A DNA stretch of 64,000 nt from Sneathiella sedimenti (GCF_017313765.1 NZ_JAFLNC010000002.1:744001-808000), one strand, 5' to 3'. Positions 18,693-27,295 are shown, counted from the stretch's first letter. The notes: generated from the letters alone by a model not told the origin. Numbers and translations: made by a program.

Positions 18693-19292
18693 ATGACAAC
18701 TGCGCCGGGGAAAACGCTTTTAATCGCCTGCGGCGCGCTGGCAGAGGAATGCTTCGCCGTGATCCGGGCGAATGGCTGGGATCATATGGAGGTGACCTGC
18801 CTGCCGGCCAAGCTGCATAACCGGCCCGCCCTAATCCCGGAGGCGATGCGGAAAAAAATTCATGAAAATCGCGACCGGTTCGATCAAATTCTCGCGCTCT
18901 ATGGCGATTGTGGAACGGGCGGCGGGCTGGACAAGGTGCTGAATGAGGAAGGCGTTGAGCGGATTGCCGGCGCGCATTGCTACGAATTCTACACCGGTGC
19001 GGCGGCGTTTGCGGCAATTGCCGATGCGGAACCCGCCACCTTTTATCTAACGGACTTTCTCGCCCGGTATTTCGATAGGCTGATTATCGAGGGGCTCGGC
19101 ATTGACAAGCACCCGGAGCTGCTGCCGCTTTACTTCGGCAATTATGAAAAGCTGCTCTATCTATCCCAGATCGACAATGCGGAACTGCAGGACAAGGCGC
19201 GGGCCGCGGCGGAGCAGCTCTCCCTTGACTATGAATACAGGTTTACGGGGCTTTCCGGCCTGGGGGACTTCCTGAACCAGAAGGCGGGGTAG
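18693..19292 (+). CDS. DUF1638 family protein
   Basis: Uncharacterised 199-residue cytoplasmic protein. The LLIACGALAEEC start, LYGDCGTGGGLD in the middle, and HCYEFYTG are the conserved Cys-containing segments of DUF1638, a family that in my knowledge often sits beside MttB and corrinoid-protein genes. Cys in three conserved motifs could bind a metal or interact with the corrinoid, but no activity is established. It sits 23 bp after the corrinoid-protein gene and 4 bp before the next gene, so it is firmly inside the operon. Confidence 0.8.
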   Translation: MTTAPGKTLLIACGALAEECFAVIRANGWDHMEVTCLPAKLHNRPALIPEAMRKKIHENRDRFDQILALYGDCGTGGGLDKVLNEEGVERIAGAHCYEFYTGAAAFAAIADAEPATFYLTDFLARYFDRLIIEGLGIDKHPELLPLYFGNYEKLLYLSQIDNAELQDKARAAAEQLSLDYEYRFTGLSGLGDFLNQKAG

Positions 19293-19296
19293 GGCG

Positions 19297-19599
19297 ATGG
19301 CGCAACTTTCCATTCTGTATTGGCGCGATATTCCGTCCCAGATCGTAGTCAAGCAGGGGCGGCAGAACGCCAAGATCCTGCTTTCCAGCCGGTTTCAGGA
19401 GGCAATCGACATGGCCGCCATGCGCGACAAGTCCCATGACAGCGACGCCTATCTGGAAGGATGGCGCAAGGGCGACCCCGAAAGTGTTGACGGCGATCTT
19501 CAATCATTGGCGGAGGCATGCGCTACGTCCCTTGAGGCGGCTTATGATGACGCGGCCCTCCGGGCGCTGGTCGTCTCCGGCGGCCGGAAGGAGACTTGA
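19297..19599 (+). CDS. 'Virulence factor' domain small protein
   Basis: A 100-residue protein matching the small family annotated only as 'virulence factor' (starting LSILYWRDIPSQIVVKQGRQNAKILLSSRFQEAID, then a helical SDAYLEGWRKGDP). The name is historical; nothing here suggests virulence. Its conserved place between DUF1638 and a MetV-like protein suggests an accessory role in methyl transfer or folate chemistry. The stop TGA overlaps the next ATG (ATGA-type junction). Confidence 0.7.
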   Translation: MAQLSILYWRDIPSQIVVKQGRQNAKILLSSRFQEAIDMAAMRDKSHDSDAYLEGWRKGDPESVDGDLQSLAEACATSLEAAYDDAALRALVVSGGRKET

Positions 19600-20132
19600 T
19601 GCCGAAATCCGCCTACCAGCCCGCAAGTCGCAGTCCTGTGACCCGCTCGCGCGCCTTCTATTCGGTGCGGCTATGGTCCGTGCGCCATTCCCGCGGGCTG
19701 GAGCGAATCTACAAGCTTCTGGCGGGTGTTTTTCTGAAACTGCACCCGTTCTGGAAGTTCGTTGGATACAAGCGCGCTGAAAAGCCGGTGGTGCTGATTG
19801 AGAAGACAGTGAAGAGCTTTCTTTTCGACTGCCGGATGTGCGGGCAATGCGTGCTCAGCGATACCGGCATGTCCTGCCCGATGAACTGTCCGAAATCCCT
19901 GCGCAACGGTCCATGCGGCGGGGTGCGGGCGAACGGCAACTGCGAGGTGGAGCCGGATATGCCCTGCGTCTGGGTGCAGGCCTGGAAGGGCAGCCGGAAT
20001 ATGCGGGCGGGAGATAACATCCTGCATGTCCAGCCGCCGGTCGATCATTCCTGGCGCGGGTCCTCCGCCTGGCTGCGGGCAACTGCCCAGTCTGCGGAAG
20101 AGAAAGACGCGCAGAAAACAGAGGCCGGTTGA
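19599..20132 (+). CDS. MetV-like methylene-THF reductase C-terminal (zinc/Fe-S) domain protein
   Basis: A 177-residue protein with eight Cys in one block (C78, C81, C84, C93, C97, C106, C115, C123), the pattern of the MTHFR C-terminal/MetV family. In acetogens MetV is the partner subunit of MetF and links methylene-THF reductase to an electron carrier. The N-terminal 40 residues are basic. Start taken as the ATG at 19599 overlapping the previous stop; a TTG one codon earlier is equivalent. The MetF-like gene follows 1 bp after the stop, strongly implying a two-subunit complex. In this setting the reaction would run as methyl-THF oxidation. Confidence 0.82.
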   Translation: MPKSAYQPASRSPVTRSRAFYSVRLWSVRHSRGLERIYKLLAGVFLKLHPFWKFVGYKRAEKPVVLIEKTVKSFLFDCRMCGQCVLSDTGMSCPMNCPKSLRNGPCGGVRANGNCEVEPDMPCVWVQAWKGSRNMRAGDNILHVQPPVDHSWRGSSAWLRATAQSAEEKDAQKTEAG

Positions 20133-20133
20133 C

Positions 20134-21225
20134 ATGATGACGCCCACGCCCCACGACATAAGCTCACCCTTGCCGCCGCTACCGGGACATACCTCCCGCG
20201 GGCGGCTGGAAAGGGTGCTGCGCGCCGGGGAATTTGCTGTCACGGCCGAGCTTAACCCGCCGGACAGCGCGGATCCTAACGAGGTATTTGACCGCGGCGC
20301 AGTTTTTGACGGCTGGGTCGACGGGATTAATGCGACCGACGGATCTGGCGCCAACTGTCATATGTCCTCGGTCGGGATTTGCGCGCTGCTGACCCGTGTC
20401 GGCTATTCCCCGATCATGCAGATTTCCTGCCGCGATCATAACCGCATCGCCATTCAGGGAAATGTGCTGGGCGCGGCGGCGATGGGGGTAAACAACATCC
20501 TCTGCCTGACCGGTGACGGGGTGCAGGCCGGGGACCAGCCCGGCGCGAAACCGGTCTTTGATCTGGATTGCATGTCTCTGCTCCGGACCATCCGTCTAAT
20601 GCGCGATGAGGGACGGTTTTTGTCCGGGCGCAAGATCACCTCGCCGCCGCAGGTTTTCCTTGGCGCCGCGATCAATCCCTTCGCGCCACCCTACGACTTC
20701 CGGCCCTTGCGCCTTGCCAAGAAGATCGAGGCCGGGGCGCAGTTTGTGCAGTCACAATATTGCTTCGATATCCCCATGCTGGAACGTTATATGGATCAGG
20801 TGCGCGATATGGGGCTGGATGAGCAATGCTATATCCTGGTCGGGGTCGGGCCACTTGCCTCTGCCCGGGCCGCCAAATGGATCCGCAGCAATGTACCGGG
20901 CATCCATATCCCGGATTCGATCATCGACCGGCTGGAAGGCGCAGAGAACCAGAAGCTGGAAGGCAAGAAAATCTGCATCGAAATGCTCCAGCATGTGCGC
21001 GAGATGAAGGGCGTCTCCGGCGCACATGTCATGGCCTACCGGCAGGAGGAACTGGTCGCCGAGATCGTCCATGAATCCGGCATTTTAAAGGGGCGCCGTC
21101 CCTGGACGCGTGAAAACAACCCCGATTACGAGGCGGTCGCCGAAGCCATTGAAACCGTCAAGGACCAGTCAGAGCATCCCATTGATCCGGAGGAGGCGGT
21201 CGCTGCCGCTTTTGAGGAACACTAA
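20134..21225 (+). CDS. metF: 5,10-methylenetetrahydrofolate reductase (MetF family)
   Basis: FAD-dependent TIM-barrel enzyme interconverting methyl-THF and methylene-THF. Family markers: AVTAELNPPDSAD start, GINATDGSGANCHMSS, QISCRDHNRIA, NNILCLTGDGVQAGD, and the Gln-rich GAQFVQSQYCFD. The ATG at 20134 gives 363 residues; the upstream open frame is inside the MetV-like gene and spurious. It is larger and more divergent than the methionine-pathway MetF, in line with a catabolic MetF working with MetV. It sits between MetV and the methyl-THF:corrinoid methyltransferase, so methyl-THF oxidation is the probable physiological direction. Confidence 0.85.
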   Translation: MMTPTPHDISSPLPPLPGHTSRGRLERVLRAGEFAVTAELNPPDSADPNEVFDRGAVFDGWVDGINATDGSGANCHMSSVGICALLTRVGYSPIMQISCRDHNRIAIQGNVLGAAAMGVNNILCLTGDGVQAGDQPGAKPVFDLDCMSLLRTIRLMRDEGRFLSGRKITSPPQVFLGAAINPFAPPYDFRPLRLAKKIEAGAQFVQSQYCFDIPMLERYMDQVRDMGLDEQCYILVGVGPLASARAAKWIRSNVPGIHIPDSIIDRLEGAENQKLEGKKICIEMLQHVREMKGVSGAHVMAYRQEELVAEIVHESGILKGRRPWTRENNPDYEAVAEAIETVKDQSEHPIDPEEAVAAAFEEH

Positions 21226-21316
21226 GTCGGTCCTGAACAAGAGAATAAGCGGTTCTGCCGTTTAATGAAAAAGAGTGACAATCGGCGAAAGCCCCGTTCA
21301 GTGAAGGTATGGCAGC

Positions 21317-22219
21317 ATGACGGATACCCTTATTTCCTCAGCGACACGGGAAGTTATCATCGGGTTTGACCGCCCTTTCGTAATTATCGGGGAGCGCATC
21401 AACCCGACCGGTCGCAAGCTCCTGGCCGAGGAAATGAAGAATGGCGACTATAGCCGCGTGGAATCGGATGCGTTGGCACAGGTCGCTGCCGGGGCCCAAA
21501 TGCTTGATGTGAATGCGGGCATCCCGCTCGCTGATGAGCCGCGTATCCTGGCGGAGGCGATCCAACTCGTGCAGAGCCTGACGGATGTGCCGCTCTCCAT
21601 CGACAGTTCCATCGTTGCCGCGCTTGAGGCGGGCCTTTCCGTGTATCAGGGTAAGCCACTTGTGAACTCCGTTACCGGGGAAGAAGATCGGCTGGAAACG
21701 GTTCTTCCGCTGGTCAAGAAATATGGCGCGGCGGTCGTCGCCATCTCCAATGATGAAACCGGTATTTCAGAGGACCCGAACGTGCGCTTTGCGGTCGCCA
21801 AGAAGATTGTCGAGCGGGCACAGGATTACGGCATTCCGGCCTCCGATGTCGTGGTTGACCCGCTGGTGATGCCGGTGGGGGCCCTCAATGATGCGGGGCG
21901 GCAGGTGATGTCGCTGGTCCGTCGCCTCCGCGAGGAACTGAAAGTCAATACGACCTGCGGCGCGTCCAACTTCAGTTTTGGTCTGCCCAACCGTCATGGC
22001 ATGAACGCGGCGTTTCTTTCCATGGCTATCGGCGCCGGCATGACCTCGGCCATTACCAATCCGCTGCATGAACCCGAAATGGCGGCGATCAAGGGCGCGA
22101 ATGTGGTCATGGGGCATGACCCGAACTGCGTGAGCTGGATCAAGACCTTCCGCGAACCGGCAGCCGAAGGCAGCGATGAGGCCCGCCGCGCAAGTCGGCG
22201 GCGGAGACGCAATGCCTGA
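21317..22219 (+). CDS. Methyltetrahydrofolate:corrinoid methyltransferase (MtgA/AcsE-like)
   Basis: Pterin-binding TIM barrel of 300 residues that moves a methyl group between the corrinoid protein and tetrahydrofolate. Markers: FVIIGERINPTGRK, AGAQMLDVNAG, PLSIDSS, LVNSVTGEE, VVVDPLVMPVG and TTCGASNFSFGLPNRH, which contains the Asn-rich folate site typical of the family. In glycine betaine users the same kind of enzyme (MtgA) delivers the methyl group to THF. The C-terminus ends in an Arg-rich tail (seven Arg in the last 13 residues). It overlaps the activator gene by 8 bp. Confidence 0.9.
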   Translation: MTDTLISSATREVIIGFDRPFVIIGERINPTGRKLLAEEMKNGDYSRVESDALAQVAAGAQMLDVNAGIPLADEPRILAEAIQLVQSLTDVPLSIDSSIVAALEAGLSVYQGKPLVNSVTGEEDRLETVLPLVKKYGAAVVAISNDETGISEDPNVRFAVAKKIVERAQDYGIPASDVVVDPLVMPVGALNDAGRQVMSLVRRLREELKVNTTCGASNFSFGLPNRHGMNAAFLSMAIGAGMTSAITNPLHEPEMAAIKGANVVMGHDPNCVSWIKTFREPAAEGSDEARRASRRRRRNA

Positions 22220-24257
22220 CCGGTCACTGGTAAAGAAGAAAACCCACCTGATCGCCTTCATGCCCTCCGGCAAGAGGGGACGTTTCCCGAACGGCACGCC
22301 GGTTCTGGAGGCGGCGCGGCTTCTCGGCGTGGATATCGACAGCGTCTGTGGCGGTCGCGGTATATGCGGCCGCTGCCAGGTGGACATGACGGTCGGGAAA
22401 TTCTCCAAGCATGGCGTGACCAGCCACAAAAGTTCCCTCTCGGCCTTTAATGAGGTGGAGCAAAAGTACAAAGAACGGCGCAATTTGAAAGACGGAAGGC
22501 GGCTGAGCTGTCAGGCGTTGCTGCTCGGCGATGCGGTGATCGACGTGCCGGCCACCAGCCAGGTGCATAAGCAGGTCGTCGTCAAGCAGGCGGATGACCG
22601 GAAGATCGAGATGGACCCCGCGATCCGGCTGCATTTCGTGCAGGTGCTGGAGCCGGACATGCATAATCCGACCGGTGATTTCGAACGGCTCTGCGCGGCA
22701 CTGAAACAGCAATGGGACCTCGAGAATCTGGAATGTGATATCCGCACCCTGCAGAAACTCCAGAAGGTCCTGCGGGACGGTCATTGGAGTGTTACCGTCG
22801 CGGTTCATCGCGGTACCCGGATCACGAAAATCTGGCCGGGTTTCAATAATCAGGCCTATGGCATCGCGGTCGATGTCGGGTCCACCACCATCGCCATGCA
22901 TCTGTGTGATTTGTCGACGGGCGCGGTAATTGCTTCTTCGGGCATGATGAACCCGCAGATCCGGTATGGCGAGGACCTGATGAGCCGGGTTTCCTATGTG
23001 ATGATGAACCCCGGCGGGGAGTTGTTGCTGACGGAGGCTGTCCGCTCGGGCATCAATGGCCTGATCGCGGAAGTGACAACAGAGGCGAAAGTCGATCCCG
23101 ATGATATCCTGAATGCGGTCTTTGTCGGCAATCCGATCATGCATCATCTCCTCCTCGGTATCGACCCGACGGAGCTTGGCGGCGCTCCCTTCGCCCTCGC
23201 CACCAATTCGGCGATGACGATCTGGGCGAGCGAGGTGGGCATGACGTCGAACCCGGACTGCCGCGCCTATTTCCTGCCCTGTATCGCGGGTCACGTGGGA
23301 GCGGATACGGCGGCGGTTATCCTCTCCGAGGCGCCCTATCTGCAAGAGCAGATGACACTGATCATCGATGTCGGCACCAATGCGGAGATCGTGCTCGGGA
23401 ATAATGAACGGTTGCTTGCGGCATCGTCACCGACCGGGCCTGCCTTCGAGGGGGCGCAGATTTCCTGTGGCCAGCGGGCTGCGGCCGGCGCGATTGAGCG
23501 GGTGCGCATTGATCCGGAAACCCTGGAACCGCGCTTCAAGGTGATCGGCTCCGATCTCTGGTCGGATGAGGATGGGTTCGAGGAGGAGACGCGGAAAATC
23601 GGCGTTACCGGCATTTGCGGCTCTGGCATTATCGAGGTGATCGCGGAGATGTATCTCGCCGGAATTTTAAGCAGCGACGGCGTGATTGACGGTGCCATGG
23701 CGGCGAAAAGTCCGCGGATCGTTGCCGACGGGCGCACCTTCTCCTATGTCATCCGCGATGGCGAGAGCGAGATCAAGATCTACCAGACCGATGTCCGGGC
23801 GATCCAGCTGGCCAAGGCCGCGCTCTATGCGGGCGCGAAACTGCTGATGGACAAGCTCGACCTGGAAAAGGTGGACCGGATCCAGCTTACCGGGGCATTC
23901 GGCAGCCATATCGATACGAAATACGCAATGGTGCTCGGGATGATTCCCGACTGCAACCTCAAGGAGGTTCAGGCTGTCGGCAATGCGGCCGGTGTCGGGG
24001 CGCGGATTGCCCTACTTAACAATTCCGCACGGGACGAGATTGAGGAACTGGTGAAAACGGTCGAGAAGATCGAAACGGCGGTCGAGCCAAATTTCCAGCA
24101 ATATTTTGTCGAGGCGATGGCCATTCCGCATAAGACCGCACCGTATCCGGAACTCTCCAAGGCGGTCAAGCTGCCTGCGCCGAAAATGCTCTCTGATACT
24201 TCCGGCGAAGGGGGGCGTCGACGCCGTCGCCGGGGCAAAGTGGAGGCCGCGGATTAA
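22212..24257 (+). CDS. Corrinoid activation protein: [2Fe-2S] ferredoxin + ASKHA (DUF4445)
   Basis: Reductive activator that returns oxidised Co(II) corrinoid to Co(I) with ATP hydrolysis (RACE/RACo type). A plant-type [2Fe-2S] domain is visible at the N-terminus with C46-x5-C52-x2-C55 and C100. A linker follows, then the ASKHA ATPase domain from about residue 215 (AVDVGSTTIAMHL, VFVGNPIMHHLLLG, IDVGTNAEIVLGN, TGAFGSHID). The ATG at 22212 lies inside the 3' end of the preceding gene. The protein ends in an Arg run (six consecutive Arg then GK). Its TAA stop overlaps the facing regulator stop in a TTAA. An activator is what one expects if oxygen inactivates the corrinoid. Confidence 0.9.
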   Translation: MPDRSLVKKKTHLIAFMPSGKRGRFPNGTPVLEAARLLGVDIDSVCGGRGICGRCQVDMTVGKFSKHGVTSHKSSLSAFNEVEQKYKERRNLKDGRRLSCQALLLGDAVIDVPATSQVHKQVVVKQADDRKIEMDPAIRLHFVQVLEPDMHNPTGDFERLCAALKQQWDLENLECDIRTLQKLQKVLRDGHWSVTVAVHRGTRITKIWPGFNNQAYGIAVDVGSTTIAMHLCDLSTGAVIASSGMMNPQIRYGEDLMSRVSYVMMNPGGELLLTEAVRSGINGLIAEVTTEAKVDPDDILNAVFVGNPIMHHLLLGIDPTELGGAPFALATNSAMTIWASEVGMTSNPDCRAYFLPCIAGHVGADTAAVILSEAPYLQEQMTLIIDVGTNAEIVLGNNERLLAASSPTGPAFEGAQISCGQRAAAGAIERVRIDPETLEPRFKVIGSDLWSDEDGFEEETRKIGVTGICGSGIIEVIAEMYLAGILSSDGVIDGAMAAKSPRIVADGRTFSYVIRDGESEIKIYQTDVRAIQLAKAALYAGAKLLMDKLDLEKVDRIQLTGAFGSHIDTKYAMVLGMIPDCNLKEVQAVGNAAGVGARIALLNNSARDEIEELVKTVEKIETAVEPNFQQYFVEAMAIPHKTAPYPELSKAVKLPAPKMLSDTSGEGGRRRRRRGKVEAAD

Positions 24258-25225
24258 TGTCGGACGCGCCGCTCGTCACTTGGGGTACGGCCGAAATGTT
24301 CCCGGTGGCATTTGGAGAAATGCGACGCCGAGACAAAACCGCAGGCAAGCGCCACCTCGATGATCGGCAGGCTGGTCTGGGTCAGTAGATAGCGCGCCCG
24401 GTCGAGCCGCAGCCCGAGATAATAACGCGTCGGCGAATAATCGAGATATTTTTGGAACAGCCGCTCCAACTGACGGGTTGAGAGGCCGACCTTGGTGGCA
24501 AGATCGCTGCAACTTAGCGGTTCTTCTAGGTTGTCCTCCATACAGGCGATGGCGGCGAGCAGTTTGGGGTGGGAGATACCGAGGCGGGCCCGCAGCTCCA
24601 TCCGTTGGCGTTCCGTACCCTCCCGGATGCGGTGGTAAATCAGCTGGTCGGCGACAGCAAGCGCCAGTTCCTGGCTGGTTTCATTCGCGATCAGGCTCAG
24701 CATCATGTCAAGCGAGGCAGTACCGCCGGCGCAGGTATACCGGTTGCGGTCAATCTCGAACAGCTCTGACGTGATGTCGAGATCGGGAAAATCCTCGATA
24801 AAGCCCGACAGGTTCTCCCAATGGATGGTGCAGCGGTAGCCTTTCAGGAGGCCCGCCTTGGCCAGCACATGCGGGCCTGTGCAAATCGCACCGAGACTGG
24901 AGCCATGGGACGACAGCCGCCGCAAAGTCGCAATGATATGCGGTTCCGTATGTTTGTGGATATTGATCCCGCCGCAGGTAAAGACCGTCGGCAGCGCGGG
25001 CATGTCGTTGATGCTGCCCTGGACAGAGAATTCTATCCCGGCGGAGCTGACAGCGGGTTTACCGTCGATAGAAAAACATTCCCAGCTGTAGATAGTCTTG
25101 TCGCTGAGACGGTTTGCCAGTCGAAGCGGTTCAACCGCAGAGATGAAAGCAAGCGATGAAAATTCGGGCAATAGACAAAAGCCAATTCTGTGCGTGCCGC
25201 CCGGGGCTTTCGTTTCACTTTTCAA
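24254..25225 (-). CDS. GlxA-type AraC regulator, GbdR-like
   Basis: Transcription activator of 323 residues: an N-terminal DJ-1/PfpI-like ligand domain (IGFCLLPEFSSLAFISAVEPLRLAN, GAICTGPHVLAKAGLL) and a C-terminal AraC double helix-turn-helix (CSDLATKVGLSTRQLERLF, IIEVALACGFVSASHFSKCH). The N-terminal EFSSLAFISAVEPLR segment resembles Pseudomonas GbdR, which responds to glycine betaine and dimethylglycine and controls their demethylation. Position between the methyl-transfer run and fhs/sox fits control of both. Convergent with the activator gene. Confidence 0.82.
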   Translation of the reverse strand: MKSETKAPGGTHRIGFCLLPEFSSLAFISAVEPLRLANRLSDKTIYSWECFSIDGKPAVSSAGIEFSVQGSINDMPALPTVFTCGGINIHKHTEPHIIATLRRLSSHGSSLGAICTGPHVLAKAGLLKGYRCTIHWENLSGFIEDFPDLDITSELFEIDRNRYTCAGGTASLDMMLSLIANETSQELALAVADQLIYHRIREGTERQRMELRARLGISHPKLLAAIACMEDNLEEPLSCSDLATKVGLSTRQLERLFQKYLDYSPTRYYLGLRLDRARYLLTQTSLPIIEVALACGFVSASHFSKCHREHFGRTPSDERRVRH

Positions 25226-25317
25226 ATTCGTGACTTCCAGCGAAAAATTACTTTGTATGTCTAAACGCTAATTCAGATTACAAAAAAGACAATCATTTTT
25301 TTGATGCAATCAGCCGA

Positions 25318-25341
25318 TTAGGCGGCGCAAGCACCGCCTAA
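25318..25341 (-). terminator. Hairpin after fhs (candidate terminator)
   Basis: TTAGGCGG pairs perfectly with CCGCCTAA across an 8-nt loop, 20 bp past the fhs stop on the minus strand. There is no immediate T-run on that strand, so intrinsic termination is uncertain. It would separate fhs from the co-directional GbdR-like gene. Confidence 0.4.
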
Positions 25342-25361
25342 ATCCTGATAGTCAGGGCAGG

Positions 25362-27056
25362 TCAGAAGAGGCCGACGATGTCGCCGTCTTCATTCACGTC
25401 GATGGCACTGGCGGCTGGAACGCGCGGGAGGCCCGGCATGGTCATGATATTGCCGCAGACCGCGACCACGAATTCCGCCCCGCCCGAGATACGCACCTCA
25501 CGGATCGGGACAACATGGTTGCTGGGCGCGCCTTTCAGGTTCGGGTCGGTGGAGAAGCTGTACTGCGTCTTGGCGATACAGACCGGGTAATGACCGAATC
25601 CGCCGTCCTGTAGTTCCTTGAACTGGTCGCGGACCTTCTTGTCGGCAATGATGCCCTGTGCGCCATAAAGCGTCTGGGCGACGGTGCGGACCTTGTCCCA
25701 GAGTGGCAGCGCGTCGTTATAAAGCGGGGCGTAGTTGCTGCCGTTCTGGTCGATCTTGGCGACAACAGCCCGGGCGAGTTTTTCTGCGCCCGCGCCGCCA
25801 TTCCCCCAGTGATCCGATTCGATGGCATCGACGCCCAGCTCCGCGCAGATCTGGCGAACCTCGTTGACTTCGTTTTCCGTATCGGCAGAGAATTTGTTGA
25901 TGGCGACGACGACCGGAAGGCCGAATTTCTTCAAATTCTCCACATGGCGGGAGAGATTTTCCGCGCCATCCGTAACCGCCTTGACGTTTTCCGTGGAAAG
26001 GTTTTCTTTCGTTACGCCGCCATGCATCTTGAGCGCACGGATGGTGGCCACCACGACCGCGATTTCGGGTTTCAAGCCGGCCTTGCGGCATTTGATGTCG
26101 AGGAACTTCTCTGCACCGAGATCGGCGCCGAAACCGGCCTCGGTCACCACATAGTCGGCGAGCTTGAGCGCTGTCTTGGTTGCCAGCACGGAATTGCAGC
26201 CATGGGCGATATTGGCAAAGGGTCCGCCATGAATGAAGGCGGGGTTGTTTTCCAACGTCTGCACGAGGTTGGGTTGGAACGCATCCTTCAGCAGCACGGT
26301 CATCGCGCCATGGGCATTCAGGTCTTTTGCGAACACCGGTTCCTTCTCTCGGGTATAGCCGACGATGATATTTCCAAGACGGCGTTTCAGGTCGTCAATA
26401 TCGGTGGCGAGGCAGAATATCGCCATCACCTCGGAGGCAACGGTGATATCGAAATGGTCCTCGCGGGGGAAGCCGTCGGCGATCCCGCCGAGACTGTTGA
26501 CGATATTGCGAAGCGCCCGGTCGTTCATGTCTACAACCCGTCGCCAGATGATCCGCCGCTCATCGAGACCGAGCTGGTTGCCCCAGTAGATGTGGTTGTC
26601 GACCATTGCCGCGAGCAGGTTGTTGGCGACACCGATGGCATGAAAGTCGCCGGTGAAATGCAGGTTGATGTCGGTCATCGGAACGACTTGCGCATAGCCG
26701 CCGCCCGCCGCGCCCCCCTTCATGCCGAAGCAGGGGCCCAGGGAAGGTTCCCGCAGGCAGATAATTGTCTTCTTGCCGATCCGGTTCAGCCCATCCCCCA
26801 AGCCGACGGTGGTGGTCGTCTTGCCTTCGCCGGCCGGGGTCGGGGTCATGGCAGTCACCAGGATCAGCTTGCCGTCCGGCTTGTCTTTCAAGCTGTTGAT
26901 ATAGTCGAGGGAGAGCTTCGCCTTGTAATGGCCGTAAGGCTCCAGATTGTCAGCGTCAATCCCGAGACTTTCCGTCGCCACCTCGGCGATCCGCTTCATG
27001 GAGGCGGCCTGCGCAATGTCGATATCGCTTTTGGGATTCGTGTGTTGGTCGGTCAT
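25362..27056 (-). CDS. fhs: Formate-tetrahydrofolate ligase
   Basis: Interconverts formate + ATP + THF with 10-formyl-THF. Length 564 is normal. The ATP loop [46 protein letters not shown], the [16 protein letters not shown] segment and [15 protein letters not shown] close to the C-terminus are all intact. In a methyl-oxidising island it can run backwards, releasing formate and making ATP; it could also assimilate formate from HutG. Divergent from soxB. folD, which would link MetF to Fhs, is not in the window. Confidence 0.97.
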   Translation of the reverse strand: MTDQHTNPKSDIDIAQAASMKRIAEVATESLGIDADNLEPYGHYKAKLSLDYINSLKDKPDGKLILVTAMTPTPAGEGKTTTTVGLGDGLNRIGKKTIICLREPSLGPCFGMKGGAAGGGYAQVVPMTDINLHFTGDFHAIGVANNLLAAMVDNHIYWGNQLGLDERRIIWRRVVDMNDRALRNIVNSLGGIADGFPREDHFDITVASEVMAIFCLATDIDDLKRRLGNIIVGYTREKEPVFAKDLNAHGAMTVLLKDAFQPNLVQTLENNPAFIHGGPFANIAHGCNSVLATKTALKLADYVVTEAGFGADLGAEKFLDIKCRKAGLKPEIAVVVATIRALKMHGGVTKENLSTENVKAVTDGAENLSRHVENLKKFGLPVVVAINKFSADTENEVNEVRQICAELGVDAIESDHWGNGGAGAEKLARAVVAKIDQNGSNYAPLYNDALPLWDKVRTVAQTLYGAQGIIADKKVRDQFKELQDGGFGHYPVCIAKTQYSFSTDPNLKGAPSNHVVPIREVRISGGAEFVVAVCGNIMTMPGLPRVPAASAIDVNEDGDIVGLF

Positions 27057-27295
27057 TGTGCTCTGTTCTCCCCCTGAAGGGCCGGTATTCTCTGGTTTTC
27101 CGGCCGTTTCGGTCAGAGTGGCGGGACAACCGGCCGGTGGCTATTCATAAAACGACACTTATTCTTCAACATGCGGAGCGGGGAAGGCGGGTCATGTGGA
27201 TGTCGCTAATTTTCTAGTAAATGACCATTTGCGACGGTTGCCGGTGGCGCTAAGATGGCAAGGTCCCCTGTGTCCGGACGGAGTGAGGAATTTTC
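27057..27295. promoter_or_regulatory. Divergent fhs/soxB control region
   Basis: A 239-bp gap with both promoters. It holds a 10-bp perfect palindrome ACCGGCCGGT (27129-27138), GGCCGG/CCGGCC arms at 27080-27105, and an inverted repeat GTCGC (27202-27206)/GCGAC (27231-27235) inside an AT-rich stretch 60-95 bp ahead of soxB, a likely spot for an activator such as the GbdR-like protein. No site is proven. Confidence 0.4.

Noticed and set aside
17776-19017. Long antisense open frame (over 400 codons) opposite the corrinoid and DUF1638 genes
   Set aside because: It spans three well-supported plus-strand genes, its translation shows no family motif, and long antisense frames are common in high-GC coding DNA.
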